Assembly (NCBI RefSeq): GCF_900100395.1
Contig: NZ_FNFB01000036.1
Coordinates: forward strand, 1-64,000
Source of the DNA: Nonomuraea maritima
Lineage (GTDB): Bacteria; Actinomycetota; Actinomycetes; Streptosporangiales; Streptosporangiaceae
Direction: 5' to 3'
DNA: 64,000 nucleotides
Shown: positions 23,783-31,983 of the stretch, one piece after another
How positions within the stretch are numbered: position 1 is the stretch's first letter
Layout of the letters: the number at the start of each line of letters is the position of its first letter
Translations under genes and position numbers: made by a program
Notes under the pieces: generated by a model
What the model saw: the letters and a program-made list of their open reading frames with translations, nothing else
Told to the model about the DNA's origin: nothing
Database searches by the model: none

Positions 23783-24313
23783 ATGGGAGAGGTCCGGCCG
23801 ATCGTGCACGTGGGTGACCCGGTGCTGCACCATCCGTGCGAACCGGTGACCCGCTTCGACGACGAGCTGGCGGCGCTGGTCGACGACATGTTCGCGAGCA
23901 TGTACGCCGCCGAGGGCGTGGGCCTGGCCGCCAACCAGATCGGCGTCCCGCTGCGCGTCTTCGTCTACGACTGCCCCGACGCCACCGGCGAGCGCCACAA
24001 GGGCATCGTGGTCAACCCCGAGCTGACGCTGCCGGAGCTGGGCGAGCGGCAGCTCGACACCGGCGACGAGGGCTGCCTGTCGGTCCCCGGCCAGTACGCG
24101 CCGCTCCCCCGCCCCGACCACGCCACCGTACGCGGCCTCGACGCCGCGGGAAAGCCGGTCACGGTCGAGGGCACGGGCCTGCTGGCGCGCTGCCTGCAGC
24201 ACGAGACCGACCACCTCGACGGCCACCTCTACATCGACCGCCTCCCTGCCAGGCGCCGCAAGCGCGTGCTGGCCGCGTACCAGGAGGCCATGTCCATTAA
24301 AGCGGACATTTGA
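23783..24313 (+). CDS. def: Peptide deformylase
   Basis: A 176-residue metalloenzyme that removes the N-formyl group from nascent proteins. All three family motifs are present: GVGLAANQIG, EGCLSVPG (metal-binding Cys) and QHETDHLDG (HExxH metal site). Length is normal for a type I actinobacterial enzyme. ATG 23783 has GAAGGG upstream; the longer open frame from 23696 is rejected because homology starts at MGEVRPIVHVGDPVL. No fmt or other translation gene is adjacent, so this is likely one of several def copies. The XRE regulator gene follows after 17 bases, but that gene has its own promoter-like sequence overlapping the end of def. Confidence 0.93.
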   Translation: MGEVRPIVHVGDPVLHHPCEPVTRFDDELAALVDDMFASMYAAEGVGLAANQIGVPLRVFVYDCPDATGERHKGIVVNPELTLPELGERQLDTGDEGCLSVPGQYAPLPRPDHATVRGLDAAGKPVTVEGTGLLARCLQHETDHLDGHLYIDRLPARRRKRVLAAYQEAMSIKADI

Positions 24314-24323
24314 CCGCTATAGT
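24301..24323 (+). promoter_or_regulatory. Promoter/operator candidate for a leaderless XRE-cupin gene
   Basis: AGCGG-acatttga-CCGCT (24301-24318) is followed by TATAGT (24318-24323), a good -10 hexamer. Transcription would start at about 24330-24331, exactly at the ATG of the regulator gene, which suggests a leaderless mRNA. No convincing -35 is seen. The repeat may be the regulator's own operator. Confidence 0.4.
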
Positions 24324-24330
24324 GGATTAA

Positions 24331-24963
24331 ATGGGCGGTGACATGGGCGGCAAAGGAGTACTGTCCAGCGGGCTGTCCATGGCCGAGCTGGGCGGGCGGA
24401 TCCGCAGCGAGCGCCGGGCGCGCGGTCTGTCGATCGAGCGGCTCGCCGCGCTGAGCGGCATCAGCCGCAGCATGGTCTCCGACGTGGAGCGGGGGGCCAA
24501 GACGCCGACCGTGCTGGTGCTCGACCGGCTCGCGACGGCGCTCGGCACCTCCATCTCCCGGCTGCTCGACGAGCCCGCGCGCGAGGCGATCCGCGTGCTG
24601 CGGCACGGCGACCAGCGGGTGCTGCGCGACCCGGCCGGCTGGGAGCGGCGCGTGCTGTCGCCGGTGCTCGACGACGCCGAGTTCGAGTTCATGCGGACGA
24701 CCATCGGGCCGGGCGTGGACGCGGGCGAGTTCGCGCCGCACGCGCCGGGATCGCGGGAGTTCCTCGCCGTCGAGTCCGGCAGCCTGCGGCTCACGCTCGA
24801 CGGGACGCCGTACGCGCTGGCGACCGGCGACTCCGCCTACTACCCGGGTGACCGCCGCCACTCCTTCGCCAACGACGGCATCACCGACTGCGTCTTCTAC
24901 CTGGTCATGGAGCTGGGTGGAGCCGGGCAGCACGACACATGGAAGGACACGCCCGATGCATGA
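24331..24963 (+). CDS. XRE-family regulator with C-terminal cupin domain
   Basis: A 210-residue regulator. The N-terminal helix-turn-helix reads LGGRIRSERRARGLSIERLA, LSGISRSMVSDVERGAKTPT. The C-terminal half is a cupin sensor domain with SREFLAVESGSLRLTLDG and DSAYYPGDRRHSFAN. This layout (HTH_XRE plus cupin_2) is typical of small-molecule-responsive repressors of catabolic or amine-related genes. ATG 24331 fits a leaderless start given the TATAGT box; ATG 24379 is an alternative. It overlaps the decarboxylase gene by eight bases, so it probably controls that gene and itself. Confidence 0.87.
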   Translation: MGGDMGGKGVLSSGLSMAELGGRIRSERRARGLSIERLAALSGISRSMVSDVERGAKTPTVLVLDRLATALGTSISRLLDEPAREAIRVLRHGDQRVLRDPAGWERRVLSPVLDDAEFEFMRTTIGPGVDAGEFAPHAPGSREFLAVESGSLRLTLDGTPYALATGDSAYYPGDRRHSFANDGITDCVFYLVMELGGAGQHDTWKDTPDA

Positions 24964-26371
24964 GCTGCGCCTCGCCGGAGCCAAGGCGGCCGAGATCATG
25001 GCCGACCACCTCGAGGGCATCGCCGAGCGCCCGGTCTGGCAGCCGGTGCCCGGCGACGAGCTGGCCTGGCTGACCGGGCAGGACCTGCCCGCGGACGGGC
25101 GGCCACTCGACGCGCTGCTCGACGACGCGCGGGCGCACGTGCTGCCGTACCCGATGGGTAACGGGCATCCGCGCTTCTTCGGCTGGGTCAACTCGCCGCC
25201 CAACCCGGCGGGCGTCGTCATCGAGTCGCTGACCGCCGCGTTCAACCCGAGCTGCGCGGGCGGCGACCACGCCGGGCCGCACCTGGAGCGGACGGTGGTG
25301 CGCTGGCTCGCCGACCTTGTCGGCTTCCCCCACCCGCCCGGCGGCGGCCTGCTGACCAGCGGCGCGTCCATGGCGACCGTGATCTGCCTGGCCACCGCCC
25401 GCCAGCAGGCGGCGCTCGCCGACGGCTGGGACGCCCGCGAGGAGGGGCTGGCCGGCCGTCCGCCCATGGTCCTGTACGTCACCGAGGAGGGGCACAGCTG
25501 CCTGCACAAGGCGGCCCAGCTGCTCGGGATCGGGTCGCGCAACGTCCGTACGGTGCCGGTGGACGCGGCGTACCGGATGGACGTGGCCGCGCTGCGGGCC
25601 ATGGTGGCCGATGACCTCGCGGCCGGGCTGCGGCCGTTCTGCGTGGCGGGCAGCGCGGGCACCGTCAACTCCGGCGCGGTCGACCCGCTGGACGAGATCG
25701 CCGACGTGGCGGCCGAGTTCGGCCTCTGGTTCCACGTCGACGGCGCCTACGGAGCGCTCGGCGTCCTGGCCGACGGCGCGGCGCCGCACTACGCGGGGAT
25801 GGAGCGGGCCGACTCGCTCGCCCTCGACCCGCACAAGTGGCTCGGCGTGCCCGTGGGGTGCGGCTGCGCCCTGCTGCGCGACCCGGCGGCGGCGCGGGCG
25901 GCGTTCAGCCTCGTGCCGTCGTACCTGGTGGACGACAACGCCGGCGACCTCGGCTGGTTCTCGGAGTACGGGCCGGAGCAGACCCGCCCGTTCCGCGCGC
26001 TGAAGACCTGGGCCACCATGTCGTACCTCGGCAGGTCGGGCATCGCCCGCCTGGTGAACCACACCGCCTGGCTGGCGCGCCGGCTCGCAGAACTGGTCGA
26101 GGAGGCCGACGACTTCGAGCTGCTGTCCCCGGTCACCACCTCGATCACGGCGTTCCGCCACGCGCCGGGCGTCGCCGGGGAGGCGGCGGAACTCGACGCG
26201 CTCAACCGGGCGATCCCGGTCGCGGTGCAGCGGCGGGGCAACGCCTTCCTGACCGGCACCCGGCTGGGCGGGCGCGACGCGCTGCGGGCCTGCTTCCTGC
26301 ATCCCGACACCACCGAGGACGATCTGCGCGTGCTGCTCGACGAGATCCGGCTCGCGGCCAAGCACCTCTGA
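24956..26371 (+). CDS. PLP-dependent amino acid decarboxylase (group II type)
   Basis: A 471-residue fold-type I PLP enzyme of the pyridoxal-dependent decarboxylase family (PF00282: aromatic amino acid, glutamate and related decarboxylases). Visible are NGHPRFFGWVNSPPNP, GGGLLTSGASMATVICLATA, the substrate/PLP aspartate in WFHVDGAYGA, and the Schiff-base lysine in LALDPHKWLGVPVGCG. It makes an amine and CO2 from an amino acid; which one cannot be told. ATG 24956 overlaps the regulator's stop. The operon of XRE-cupin regulator plus decarboxylase suggests induction by the amino acid or control by the amine. A hairpin nine bases after the stop is a plausible terminator. Confidence 0.88.
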   Translation: MHELRLAGAKAAEIMADHLEGIAERPVWQPVPGDELAWLTGQDLPADGRPLDALLDDARAHVLPYPMGNGHPRFFGWVNSPPNPAGVVIESLTAAFNPSCAGGDHAGPHLERTVVRWLADLVGFPHPPGGGLLTSGASMATVICLATARQQAALADGWDAREEGLAGRPPMVLYVTEEGHSCLHKAAQLLGIGSRNVRTVPVDAAYRMDVAALRAMVADDLAAGLRPFCVAGSAGTVNSGAVDPLDEIADVAAEFGLWFHVDGAYGALGVLADGAAPHYAGMERADSLALDPHKWLGVPVGCGCALLRDPAAARAAFSLVPSYLVDDNAGDLGWFSEYGPEQTRPFRALKTWATMSYLGRSGIARLVNHTAWLARRLAELVEEADDFELLSPVTTSITAFRHAPGVAGEAAELDALNRAIPVAVQRRGNAFLTGTRLGGRDALRACFLHPDTTEDDLRVLLDEIRLAAKHL

Positions 26372-26379
26372 GCCCCGCA

Positions 26380-26412
26380 ATCACCGGCCGGTACGGGGCC
26401 CCGACCGGTGAT
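26380..26412 (+). terminator. Hairpin after the decarboxylase gene
   Basis: Perfect 8-bp arms ATCACCGG (26380-26387) and CCGGTGAT (26405-26412) enclose a 17-base GC-rich loop that itself contains GGGGCCCC. It starts nine bases after the decarboxylase stop. There is no T-run, as is usual for actinobacterial terminators. Confidence 0.55.
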
Positions 26413-26498
26413 GACCGTCGCAACCGGTCACGCCGAAAAGTGAGCCGCCTGTCCGCCCGGGTAGTTGAGTGCTGGTTCCAGCTATCCGGGAGGCTCTC

Positions 26499-26915
26499 AT
26501 GGCGACAACCGTCGGAGAGGTGATGACGCGGCGCCTGGTGACCGTCGAAGGTGACCAGCCGGTGTCCGCGGCGGCGGCGCTCATGCGCGACCACGACACG
26601 GGGGCGATCATCGTCAACGACAACGGCCGCATCCTCGGCATCGTCACCGACCGCGACATCACCGTGCGGGTGGTCGCCGACGGCCGGGGCCCGGACACAC
26701 CGGTACGCGAGGCGTGCAGCAGGGCGGTCGAGGCGGTCGGCCCGGACACCGGCATCGACCAGGCCGCGCGGCTCATGCGCTCGCACGCCGTACGCCGCCT
26801 GCCGGTGGTCGAGGACGGCCGCGTGATCGGCGTCGTCAGCCTCGGCGACCTCGCCCTCGAGAGCGATCCGACCTCCGCCCTCGCGGGCATCTCGGCCGCG
26901 GCGGCCACCCGGTAA
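26499..26915 (+). CDS. CBS-domain pair protein
   Basis: A 138-residue protein consisting of two CBS domains (a Bateman module). The first contains VGEVMTRRLVTVEGDQPVSA and GRILGIVTDRDITVRVVA; the second contains AVRRLPVVEDGRVIGVVSLG. Such stand-alone modules bind adenine nucleotides (AMP, ATP, SAM) and regulate partner proteins. ATG 26499 has CGGGAGG five bases upstream; the earlier in-frame ATG at 26469 has none. The GC-poor stretch TGAGTGCTGG before it gives no clear promoter. The next gene follows after nine bases and may be cotranscribed. Confidence 0.88.
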   Translation: MATTVGEVMTRRLVTVEGDQPVSAAAALMRDHDTGAIIVNDNGRILGIVTDRDITVRVVADGRGPDTPVREACSRAVEAVGPDTGIDQAARLMRSHAVRRLPVVEDGRVIGVVSLGDLALESDPTSALAGISAAAATR

Positions 26916-26924
26916 CGTGGCGGC

Positions 26925-27275
26925 GTGGTCACCGTCGAGGACGTACGGCAGTTCGCGCTCACGCTCCCGCGCACCTCGGAGCACCTCATCCACGACCGGG
27001 TGAAGTTCCGCGTCGGGCGCATCGTCTACGTGGCGTTCTCGCGCGACGAGACGCTGATGGGCTTCGGCTTCCCGAAGGAGGAGCGGGCCGCGCTGGTGGC
27101 CGCCGAGCCGGAGAAGTTCCTCCTGCCGCGCGAGTCCGACCTGCGTTACCACTGGGTCGAGGCGCGGCTCGCCGCCATCGACGCCGCCGAGATGCGCGAG
27201 CTGGTGCTCGACGCCTGGCGGATGTGCGTGCCGAAGAAAGTACGCCTTGCGTACGCGCGCTCGTTCACGTCATGA
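26925..27275 (+). CDS. MmcQ/YjbR-family protein
   Basis: A 116-residue protein of the MmcQ/YjbR (PF04237) family. The family pattern is clear: VRQFALTLPRTSEHLIHDRV, KFRVGRIVYVAF, FPKEERAALVAAEPEKFLLP and RYHWVEARLAAIDAAEMREL. The fold resembles CyaY/DNA-binding proteins, but no biochemical role is established for most members. GTG 26925 follows the CBS gene stop by nine bases, which suggests cotranscription. Complete and of normal length. Confidence 0.85.
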   Translation: MVTVEDVRQFALTLPRTSEHLIHDRVKFRVGRIVYVAFSRDETLMGFGFPKEERAALVAAEPEKFLLPRESDLRYHWVEARLAAIDAAEMRELVLDAWRMCVPKKVRLAYARSFTS

Positions 27276-27318
27276 AACCGGCTGTGCCGGGCGGCGTCGC
27301 CGTGCCACGATCGGGGAC

Positions 27319-27939
27319 ATGTCCGACTGGGTCTCCTGGCACGACCACTACGACCGGCCCGGATCGCCGCTGGAGCATCGGCTGGGGGCGGTGCGCCGGT
27401 GGATCGCGGCGGCGCTCGACGACGGCGCCTCCCGGGTCGTGAGCCTGTGCGCCGGGCAGGGGCGTGACCTGCTGCCGGTGCTGGCCGCCCACCCGAGGCG
27501 GGCGCAGGTGCGGGCGCGGCTGGTGGAGCTGGACGAGCGGAACGTCGCCGAGGCCAGGCGGAACGCCCCCGAGGGGGTCGAGGTGGTGTGCGGCGACGCC
27601 GCCGCCCTGCGGGCCTACGCGGGGGCGGTGCCGGCCGACCTCGTGCTGGTGTGCGGCGTGTTCGGCAACATCTCCGACGACGACATCAGGGTTACGGTCG
27701 CCGCGCTGCCCCAATTGTGCGCGCCCGGCGCGATGGTCGTGTGGACGAGGGGCCGGCACGAGCCCGACCTGGTCCCGGTGATCAGCGGCTGGTTCGCGGC
27801 GGAGAACTTCGACCTGGTGGCCGAGGAAGGCGCGGAGTACGGCTACGGCATAGGCATCCACCGCTACACCGGCCCGCCGGTCCCCCTCGACCCGGCCGCC
27901 CACCTGTTCACCTTCGCAGACTCCGGCCCCCGCATCTGA
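27319..27939 (+). CDS. Class I SAM-dependent methyltransferase
   Basis: A 206-residue methyltransferase. Motif I is RVVSLCAGQGRDLLPVLA (with Cys-Ala in place of Gly at the loop start), followed by RLVELDERNVAEARRNAP and VEVVCGDAAAL, then LVLVCGVFGNISDDDI. Close pattern relatives are annotated only as class I methyltransferases; the substrate is unknown. The ATG at 27319 follows GGGG weakly, and WVSWHDHYDRPGSPLEHRL at the start is characteristic of the group. The 113 bases after it contain CTCCC/GGGAG repeats but no persuasive terminator. Confidence 0.82.
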   Translation: MSDWVSWHDHYDRPGSPLEHRLGAVRRWIAAALDDGASRVVSLCAGQGRDLLPVLAAHPRRAQVRARLVELDERNVAEARRNAPEGVEVVCGDAAALRAYAGAVPADLVLVCGVFGNISDDDIRVTVAALPQLCAPGAMVVWTRGRHEPDLVPVISGWFAAENFDLVAEEGAEYGYGIGIHRYTGPPVPLDPAAHLFTFADSGPRI

Positions 27940-28052
27940 CCGTCCCCGCCGAACGCGCGCCCTGACGACGGCAGCGGGCGAGAAGGCCCTCCCGCCCCTG
28001 GGAGCGAGGCGATCCCGGGAGCGGTAGCTGACCCACGCGGCCCGCGCCGGGG

Positions 28053-28925
28053 TCAGCCGGTGATGTGGCGGTAGAGGGAGCGGGTGAGGGTGGTGGTGCG
28101 TTTGACGCTGGTGTTCCAGGAGGCGCCTGCCGGGTGGGCGGTGAGCAGGGCCATCACGTACCGTTCGCCCTTGCCGACGAGGCCGGAGGTGTGCAGCACC
28201 GGCCGGCCGTAGTCGGGCACGCCCGACTCGGCGGCCCGCTGGGTGATCCACGAGATGGGCGCGGCCGCGGCCCTGACGTCGCCGCCGCACCGCACCGGCG
28301 GCGTCGTGCCGAACCCCGACCAGCCCTGCTTGACCGCCCACGGCCGGGGCACGGCGTCGGGGATGCCGAAGGTCTGGTCGAAGCCGTCGGTGCCGCACGG
28401 CGTGGCCGCGCGCAGGTGACCGAGGATGGTGTCGCGCACCCGGGGCGTGGCCCGGTCGAGCAGGTAGCGGTAGGTGCGCACGATGTCGTACGCGCTCAAG
28501 GACGTGTAACCCCAGAAGCCGGGCTTGGACGCGGGCGGCGGAGTGGTGTCGGCGAGGCCCAGCTTGCGGGCCGTCCTGACGATGATCTGGCCCTTGCCGA
28601 GACGGTCCCAGAAAGCGGAGGCGGCGTCGTCGTCGCTGGAGCGCAGCATGATCCGCAGCAGCTTGGCGTCGGCGGCGGGCACGCTCGTGCGCCGTTCCAG
28701 GTAGTCGATCGCGATGAGGATCTTCACGACCGAGGCCGAGCGGAACTTGCGGTGGGCGTTCCTGGCGGCCACGAACTTCCCGGACTGCCGGTCGAAGACC
28801 ACCCACGCCGCGGTGGTACCGGCCGGGACGCGGGGCGGCTGCGCCGCCGGGACCGTAGCGGCGTGAGCGGGGGCCGCGAGCGCCGCGACGAGGAGGGGCA
28901 CGGCGGTCAGGGGTGTCGTTCTCAC
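28053..28925 (-). CDS. Secreted class A beta-lactamase-like serine hydrolase
   Basis: A 290-residue exported protein of the beta-lactamase2 / penicillin-recognising family. An N-terminal signal peptide (RTTPLTAVPLLVAALAAPAHAA) is followed by the SxxK active site SASVVK, an SDN-like SDDD element (RSSDDDAASAFWD) and HTSGLVGKGERYV in place of the usual KTG. The loss of a canonical KTG and of the E166 omega-loop pattern suggests it is not a true beta-lactamase but a cell-wall or esterase-type relative. It is divergent from the PTS operon. Six bases of upstream context give no clear ribosome site. Confidence 0.8.
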   Translation of the reverse strand: MRTTPLTAVPLLVAALAAPAHAATVPAAQPPRVPAGTTAAWVVFDRQSGKFVAARNAHRKFRSASVVKILIAIDYLERRTSVPAADAKLLRIMLRSSDDDAASAFWDRLGKGQIIVRTARKLGLADTTPPPASKPGFWGYTSLSAYDIVRTYRYLLDRATPRVRDTILGHLRAATPCGTDGFDQTFGIPDAVPRPWAVKQGWSGFGTTPPVRCGGDVRAAAAPISWITQRAAESGVPDYGRPVLHTSGLVGKGERYVMALLTAHPAGASWNTSVKRTTTLTRSLYRHITG

Positions 28926-28959
28926 CTGCCTATACCTACCAGATCTTGTCGGGCCACTC

Positions 28960-28987
28960 TTGACCAGTCAACCAAAACGGGTATAAA
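28960..28987 (+). promoter_or_regulatory. Promoter of the PTS operon with DeoR-type direct repeats
   Basis: TTGACC (28960-28965) and TATAAA (28982-28987) are separated by 16 bases: the best sigma-70-like promoter in the window. Direct repeats overlap it: CAACcaAAACGG at 28969-28980 and CAACtcgAAACGG at 29000-29012, with GAAAC repeated at 28995 and 29006, one helical turn apart. These are likely sites for the DeoR-type repressor encoded by the first gene. Confidence 0.6.
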
Positions 28988-29027
28988 CACAGATGAAACC
29001 AACTCGAAACGGTGGTGAATCAACATC

Positions 29028-29789
29028 ATGTACGCCGAGGAACGGCAGCAGGAGATCCTGCGGAGGGCGCGGGCCGCGGGCCGTGTCGACGTGGTGACTT
29101 TGGCCGCCGAGCTCGACGTCACCACTGAGACGATCCGCCGTGACCTGACGTCGCTGGAACGGGCGGGCGTGCTGCGCCGCGTGCACGGGGGCGCGATCCC
29201 CGTCGAACGGCTCGGCTTCGAGCCCGCGCTGGCCGCCCGCGACTCCGTGATGACGGCGGAGAAGGAGCGCATCGCCAAGGCCGCCCTGGCGGAGCTGCCC
29301 GAGGACGGGTCGGTGATCATCGACGCGGGCACCACGACGGGCCGCCTGGTCCAGGTGCTGCCCGCCGACCGGGAACTGACCGTCGTGGTCAACTCGCCGC
29401 CGCTGGCCACGGCCCTGGCCGCGCGCGCCAACCTGAACGTGATCATGCTGGGCGGCCGCGTGCGCGGCAACACCCTGGCCACGGTGGACGACTGGGCGCT
29501 GCGCCCGCTGGCCTCACTCAACGTGGACGTCGCGTTCATGGCGACCAACGGCTGCTCGCCGGACCGGGGCCTGACCACCCCGGACCCGGCCGAGGCGGCC
29601 GTCAAGCGGGCCATGGTCCGCGCGGCGCAGCGCAGCGTGCTGCTGGCCGACCACACGAAGTTCGGCAACACGTACCTGGCCACGTTCGCCGAGCTGGGTG
29701 AGATCGACGTGGTGATCTCCGACACCGGGCTCGACCAGGGCCTGTCCGCCGCCGTGGCGGCGGCGGGGCCGGAGGTGATCCGCGCGTGA
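29028..29789 (+). CDS. DeoR/GlpR-family repressor of the PTS operon
   Basis: A 253-residue DeoR regulator. The N-terminal helix-turn-helix is the family signature: ERQQEILRRARAAGRVDVVT, TTETIRRDLTSLERAGVLRR, VHGGA. The C-terminal sugar-phosphate sensing domain has SVIIDAGTTTGRLVQVL, MLGGRVRGNTL and VLLADHTKFGN. It should repress the operon until a phosphorylated sugar (for example fructose 1-phosphate) binds. ATG 29028 begins right after a promoter with repeated GAAAC sites. The stop overlaps the kinase gene by four bases. Confidence 0.92.
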   Translation: MYAEERQQEILRRARAAGRVDVVTLAAELDVTTETIRRDLTSLERAGVLRRVHGGAIPVERLGFEPALAARDSVMTAEKERIAKAALAELPEDGSVIIDAGTTTGRLVQVLPADRELTVVVNSPPLATALAARANLNVIMLGGRVRGNTLATVDDWALRPLASLNVDVAFMATNGCSPDRGLTTPDPAEAAVKRAMVRAAQRSVLLADHTKFGNTYLATFAELGEIDVVISDTGLDQGLSAAVAAAGPEVIRA

Positions 29790-30763
29790 TCCTGACCCTG
29801 ACCCTGAACCCGAGCCTCGACCGCACCATCGAGATCACCGCGCTCGACCGCGGCGCGGTGATCCGCGCCGCGACCGCCCACCTCGACCCGGGCGGCAAGG
29901 GCGTCAACGTCTCGCGCGCGCTGCTCGCCAACGCGGTGGCCTCGCGGGCCGTGGTGCCGTACGGCGGCGACGAGGGCAGGCAGCTCGTCGCCCTGCTGTC
30001 CGCCGAGGGCCTCGACATGGTGACGGTTCCGGTGCGCGGCCGTACGCGGTCCAACGTGACGCTCGCCGAACCGGACGGCACCATCACGAAGATCAACGAA
30101 CCGGGGACGGCCCTGTCGCCCGGCGAGCTCGACACGATCGCCGAGACCGTCCTGTCCGCCGCCCACGAGGCGGACTGGGTGGTCGCCTCAGGAAGCCTGC
30201 CGCCCGAGGTCCCGCAGGACGTCTACGCGCTGCTGTGCCGCCGGTTCGCGGAGGCGGGCATCCACATGGCGGTCGACTCCAGCGGCCCCGCGCTCGAATG
30301 CGCGCTCGGCGCCGCGCCCGCGCTGGTCAAGCCCAACCTGGAGGAGCTGTCGGCGGCCACCGGCCTGGCGATCCGCCGTCTCGGCGACGTCGCCGACGCG
30401 GCGGGCGCGCTGCGCAAGGCGGGCGCTCGGGCGGTGCTGGCCAGCCTCGGCGCCGACGGAGCCGTCCTCCTCGAGGAGGACGGCATCTGGTACGGCGAGG
30501 CGCCGGTGACCGAGCCGCGCAGCTCCGTCGGCGCGGGGGACGCCATGCTGGCGGGCTTCCTCGCCGCGGGCGGACGCGGCCCCCTGGCACTGCGCCGGGG
30601 GCTCGCCTGGGGCGCCGCCGCCGTACGACTGCCGGGCAGCCGCATGCCGGGCCCGGCCGACATCGACGAAGGGCGCGTCACCGTGGGACCGCCCGACCTG
30701 TCACAACCGCTCTCCGCACCCGCCCTGCCCGCACCGGCACACCTCCCACAAGCCGGCGGCTGA
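29786..30763 (+). CDS. fruK: 1-phosphofructokinase-type hexose-phosphate kinase (PfkB family)
   Basis: A 325-residue PfkB-family kinase of the FruK/LacC group. Visible: MILTLTLNPSLDRTIEI, the substrate loop LDPGGKGVNVSRAL, VASGSLPPEVP and the catalytic anion-hole region SVGAGDAMLAGFLA. Members phosphorylate fructose 1-phosphate, tagatose 6-phosphate or fructose 6-phosphate to a bisphosphate. The last 30 residues, rich in Pro and Ala, extend beyond the family norm (about 310). GTG 29786 overlaps the repressor stop (GTGA). Because the transporter in this operon is mannitol-like, the true substrate may not be fructose 1-phosphate. Confidence 0.85.
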   Translation: MILTLTLNPSLDRTIEITALDRGAVIRAATAHLDPGGKGVNVSRALLANAVASRAVVPYGGDEGRQLVALLSAEGLDMVTVPVRGRTRSNVTLAEPDGTITKINEPGTALSPGELDTIAETVLSAAHEADWVVASGSLPPEVPQDVYALLCRRFAEAGIHMAVDSSGPALECALGAAPALVKPNLEELSAATGLAIRRLGDVADAAGALRKAGARAVLASLGADGAVLLEEDGIWYGEAPVTEPRSSVGAGDAMLAGFLAAGGRGPLALRRGLAWGAAAVRLPGSRMPGPADIDEGRVTVGPPDLSQPLSAPALPAPAHLPQAGG

Positions 30764-30792
30764 TCTCTGCTCATCCCCGAAGGAGCATGTCC

Positions 30793-31980
30793 ATGGCCGA
30801 CACCTACACACCTCCGGTCACCGGGACCGGGGTCAAGGCCACCATCCAGCGCATCGGCGGCCATCTGGCCGGCATGATCATGCCCAACATCGGCGCGTTC
30901 ATCGCCTGGGGCCTGATCACCGCCCTGTTCATCCCGACGGGCTGGCTGCCCAACGAGACGCTCGGGAAGATGGTCGACCCGATCATCAAGGTCCTGCTGC
31001 CCGTCCTCATCGCCTACACGGGCGGCCGGATGGTCCACGGGCAGCGCGGCGCGGTCGTCGGCGCCGTCGCGGTGATGGGCGTCGTCGTCGGCACGGACGC
31101 GCCCATGTTCCTCGGCGCGATGATCATCGGCCCGCTCACCGCTCTGATCCTGAAATATGTGGACATGTTCACCGAAGAGCGGACCAAGGCCGGCTTCGAG
31201 ATGCTGGTCGACAACTTCTCCGCCGGCATCGTCGGCGGCGCCATGGCCGTGGTCGGCATGCTCGGCATCGGCCCGATCGTGGAGACCGTCACCACGGTCG
31301 CGGGCAACGCGGTGGAGTGGCTGGTCCACAACAACCTGCTGCCGGTGGCGTCCGTGCTCATCGAGCCGGCCAAGGTGCTGTTCCTGAACAACGCCATCAA
31401 CCACGGCGTGCTGAGCCCGCTGGGCGTGGCCGAGTCGGCCGAGCACGGCAAGTCGATCCTGTTCATGCTGGAGTCGAACCCCGGCCCCGGCCTCGGGCTG
31501 CTGCTGGCGTACCTGCTGTTCGGGCCGCGTACGCTGCGGCCGAGCACGCCCGCCGCGATGATCATTCACTTCTTCGGCGGCATCCACGAGATCTACTTCC
31601 CGTACGTGCTCATGAAGCCCCGCCTCATCCTCGCGGTCATCGCGGGCGGCGCCGCAGGCGTGTTCACCTTCATCGTGACCGGGGCCGGCCTGGTGGCCAC
31701 CCCGTCACCGGGCAGTATCTTCGCCTACATCGCGGTTACACCGAAGGGCGGCTGGCTCGCTTCCGGACTGGGCATCCTCGTGGCGACGGGCGTCTCGTTC
31801 GTCGTCGCCGCGATCCTGCTCGGCTTCGGCCGGGGCGAGAAGGCCCCCGCGGAACCCGAGACCGCGCCCAGGACGGACAGCGCGACCGACAGCGCGACCG
31901 ACAGCACCGCAGAGAACGTCACCGACAACGCAACCAGCGCAGGACCGACGACTACCGCACCCGCCACCAGGGAGGCCTGA
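30793..31980 (+). CDS. mtlA: PTS mannitol-type EIIC permease
   Basis: A 395-residue EIIC membrane domain strikingly like the IIC part of E. coli MtlA: MPNIGAFIAWGLITALFIPT, GTDAPMFLGAMIIGP, GFEMLVDNFSAGIVGG, LFLNNAINHGVLSPLG and the substrate motif GGIHEIYFPYVLMKP. It transports and, with IIB, phosphorylates a hexitol. ATG 30793 has AAGGAG seven bases upstream; ATG 30787 is too close. Unlike MtlA, the IIB and IIA domains are separate genes downstream. After the last membrane segment there is a 45-residue hydrophilic tail with D-S-A-T repeats, probably flexible. Substrate mannitol is inferred from similarity. Confidence 0.9.
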   Translation: MADTYTPPVTGTGVKATIQRIGGHLAGMIMPNIGAFIAWGLITALFIPTGWLPNETLGKMVDPIIKVLLPVLIAYTGGRMVHGQRGAVVGAVAVMGVVVGTDAPMFLGAMIIGPLTALILKYVDMFTEERTKAGFEMLVDNFSAGIVGGAMAVVGMLGIGPIVETVTTVAGNAVEWLVHNNLLPVASVLIEPAKVLFLNNAINHGVLSPLGVAESAEHGKSILFMLESNPGPGLGLLLAYLLFGPRTLRPSTPAAMIIHFFGGIHEIYFPYVLMKPRLILAVIAGGAAGVFTFIVTGAGLVATPSPGSIFAYIAVTPKGGWLASGLGILVATGVSFVVAAILLGFGRGEKAPAEPETAPRTDSATDSATDSTAENVTDNATSAGPTTTAPATREA

Positions 31981-31983
31981 GCC

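Noticed and set aside
28053..28925. True class A beta-lactamase (resistance gene)
   Set aside because: SxxK is present but the KTG triad and the omega-loop glutamate pattern are not recognisable, so only a general family call is justified.
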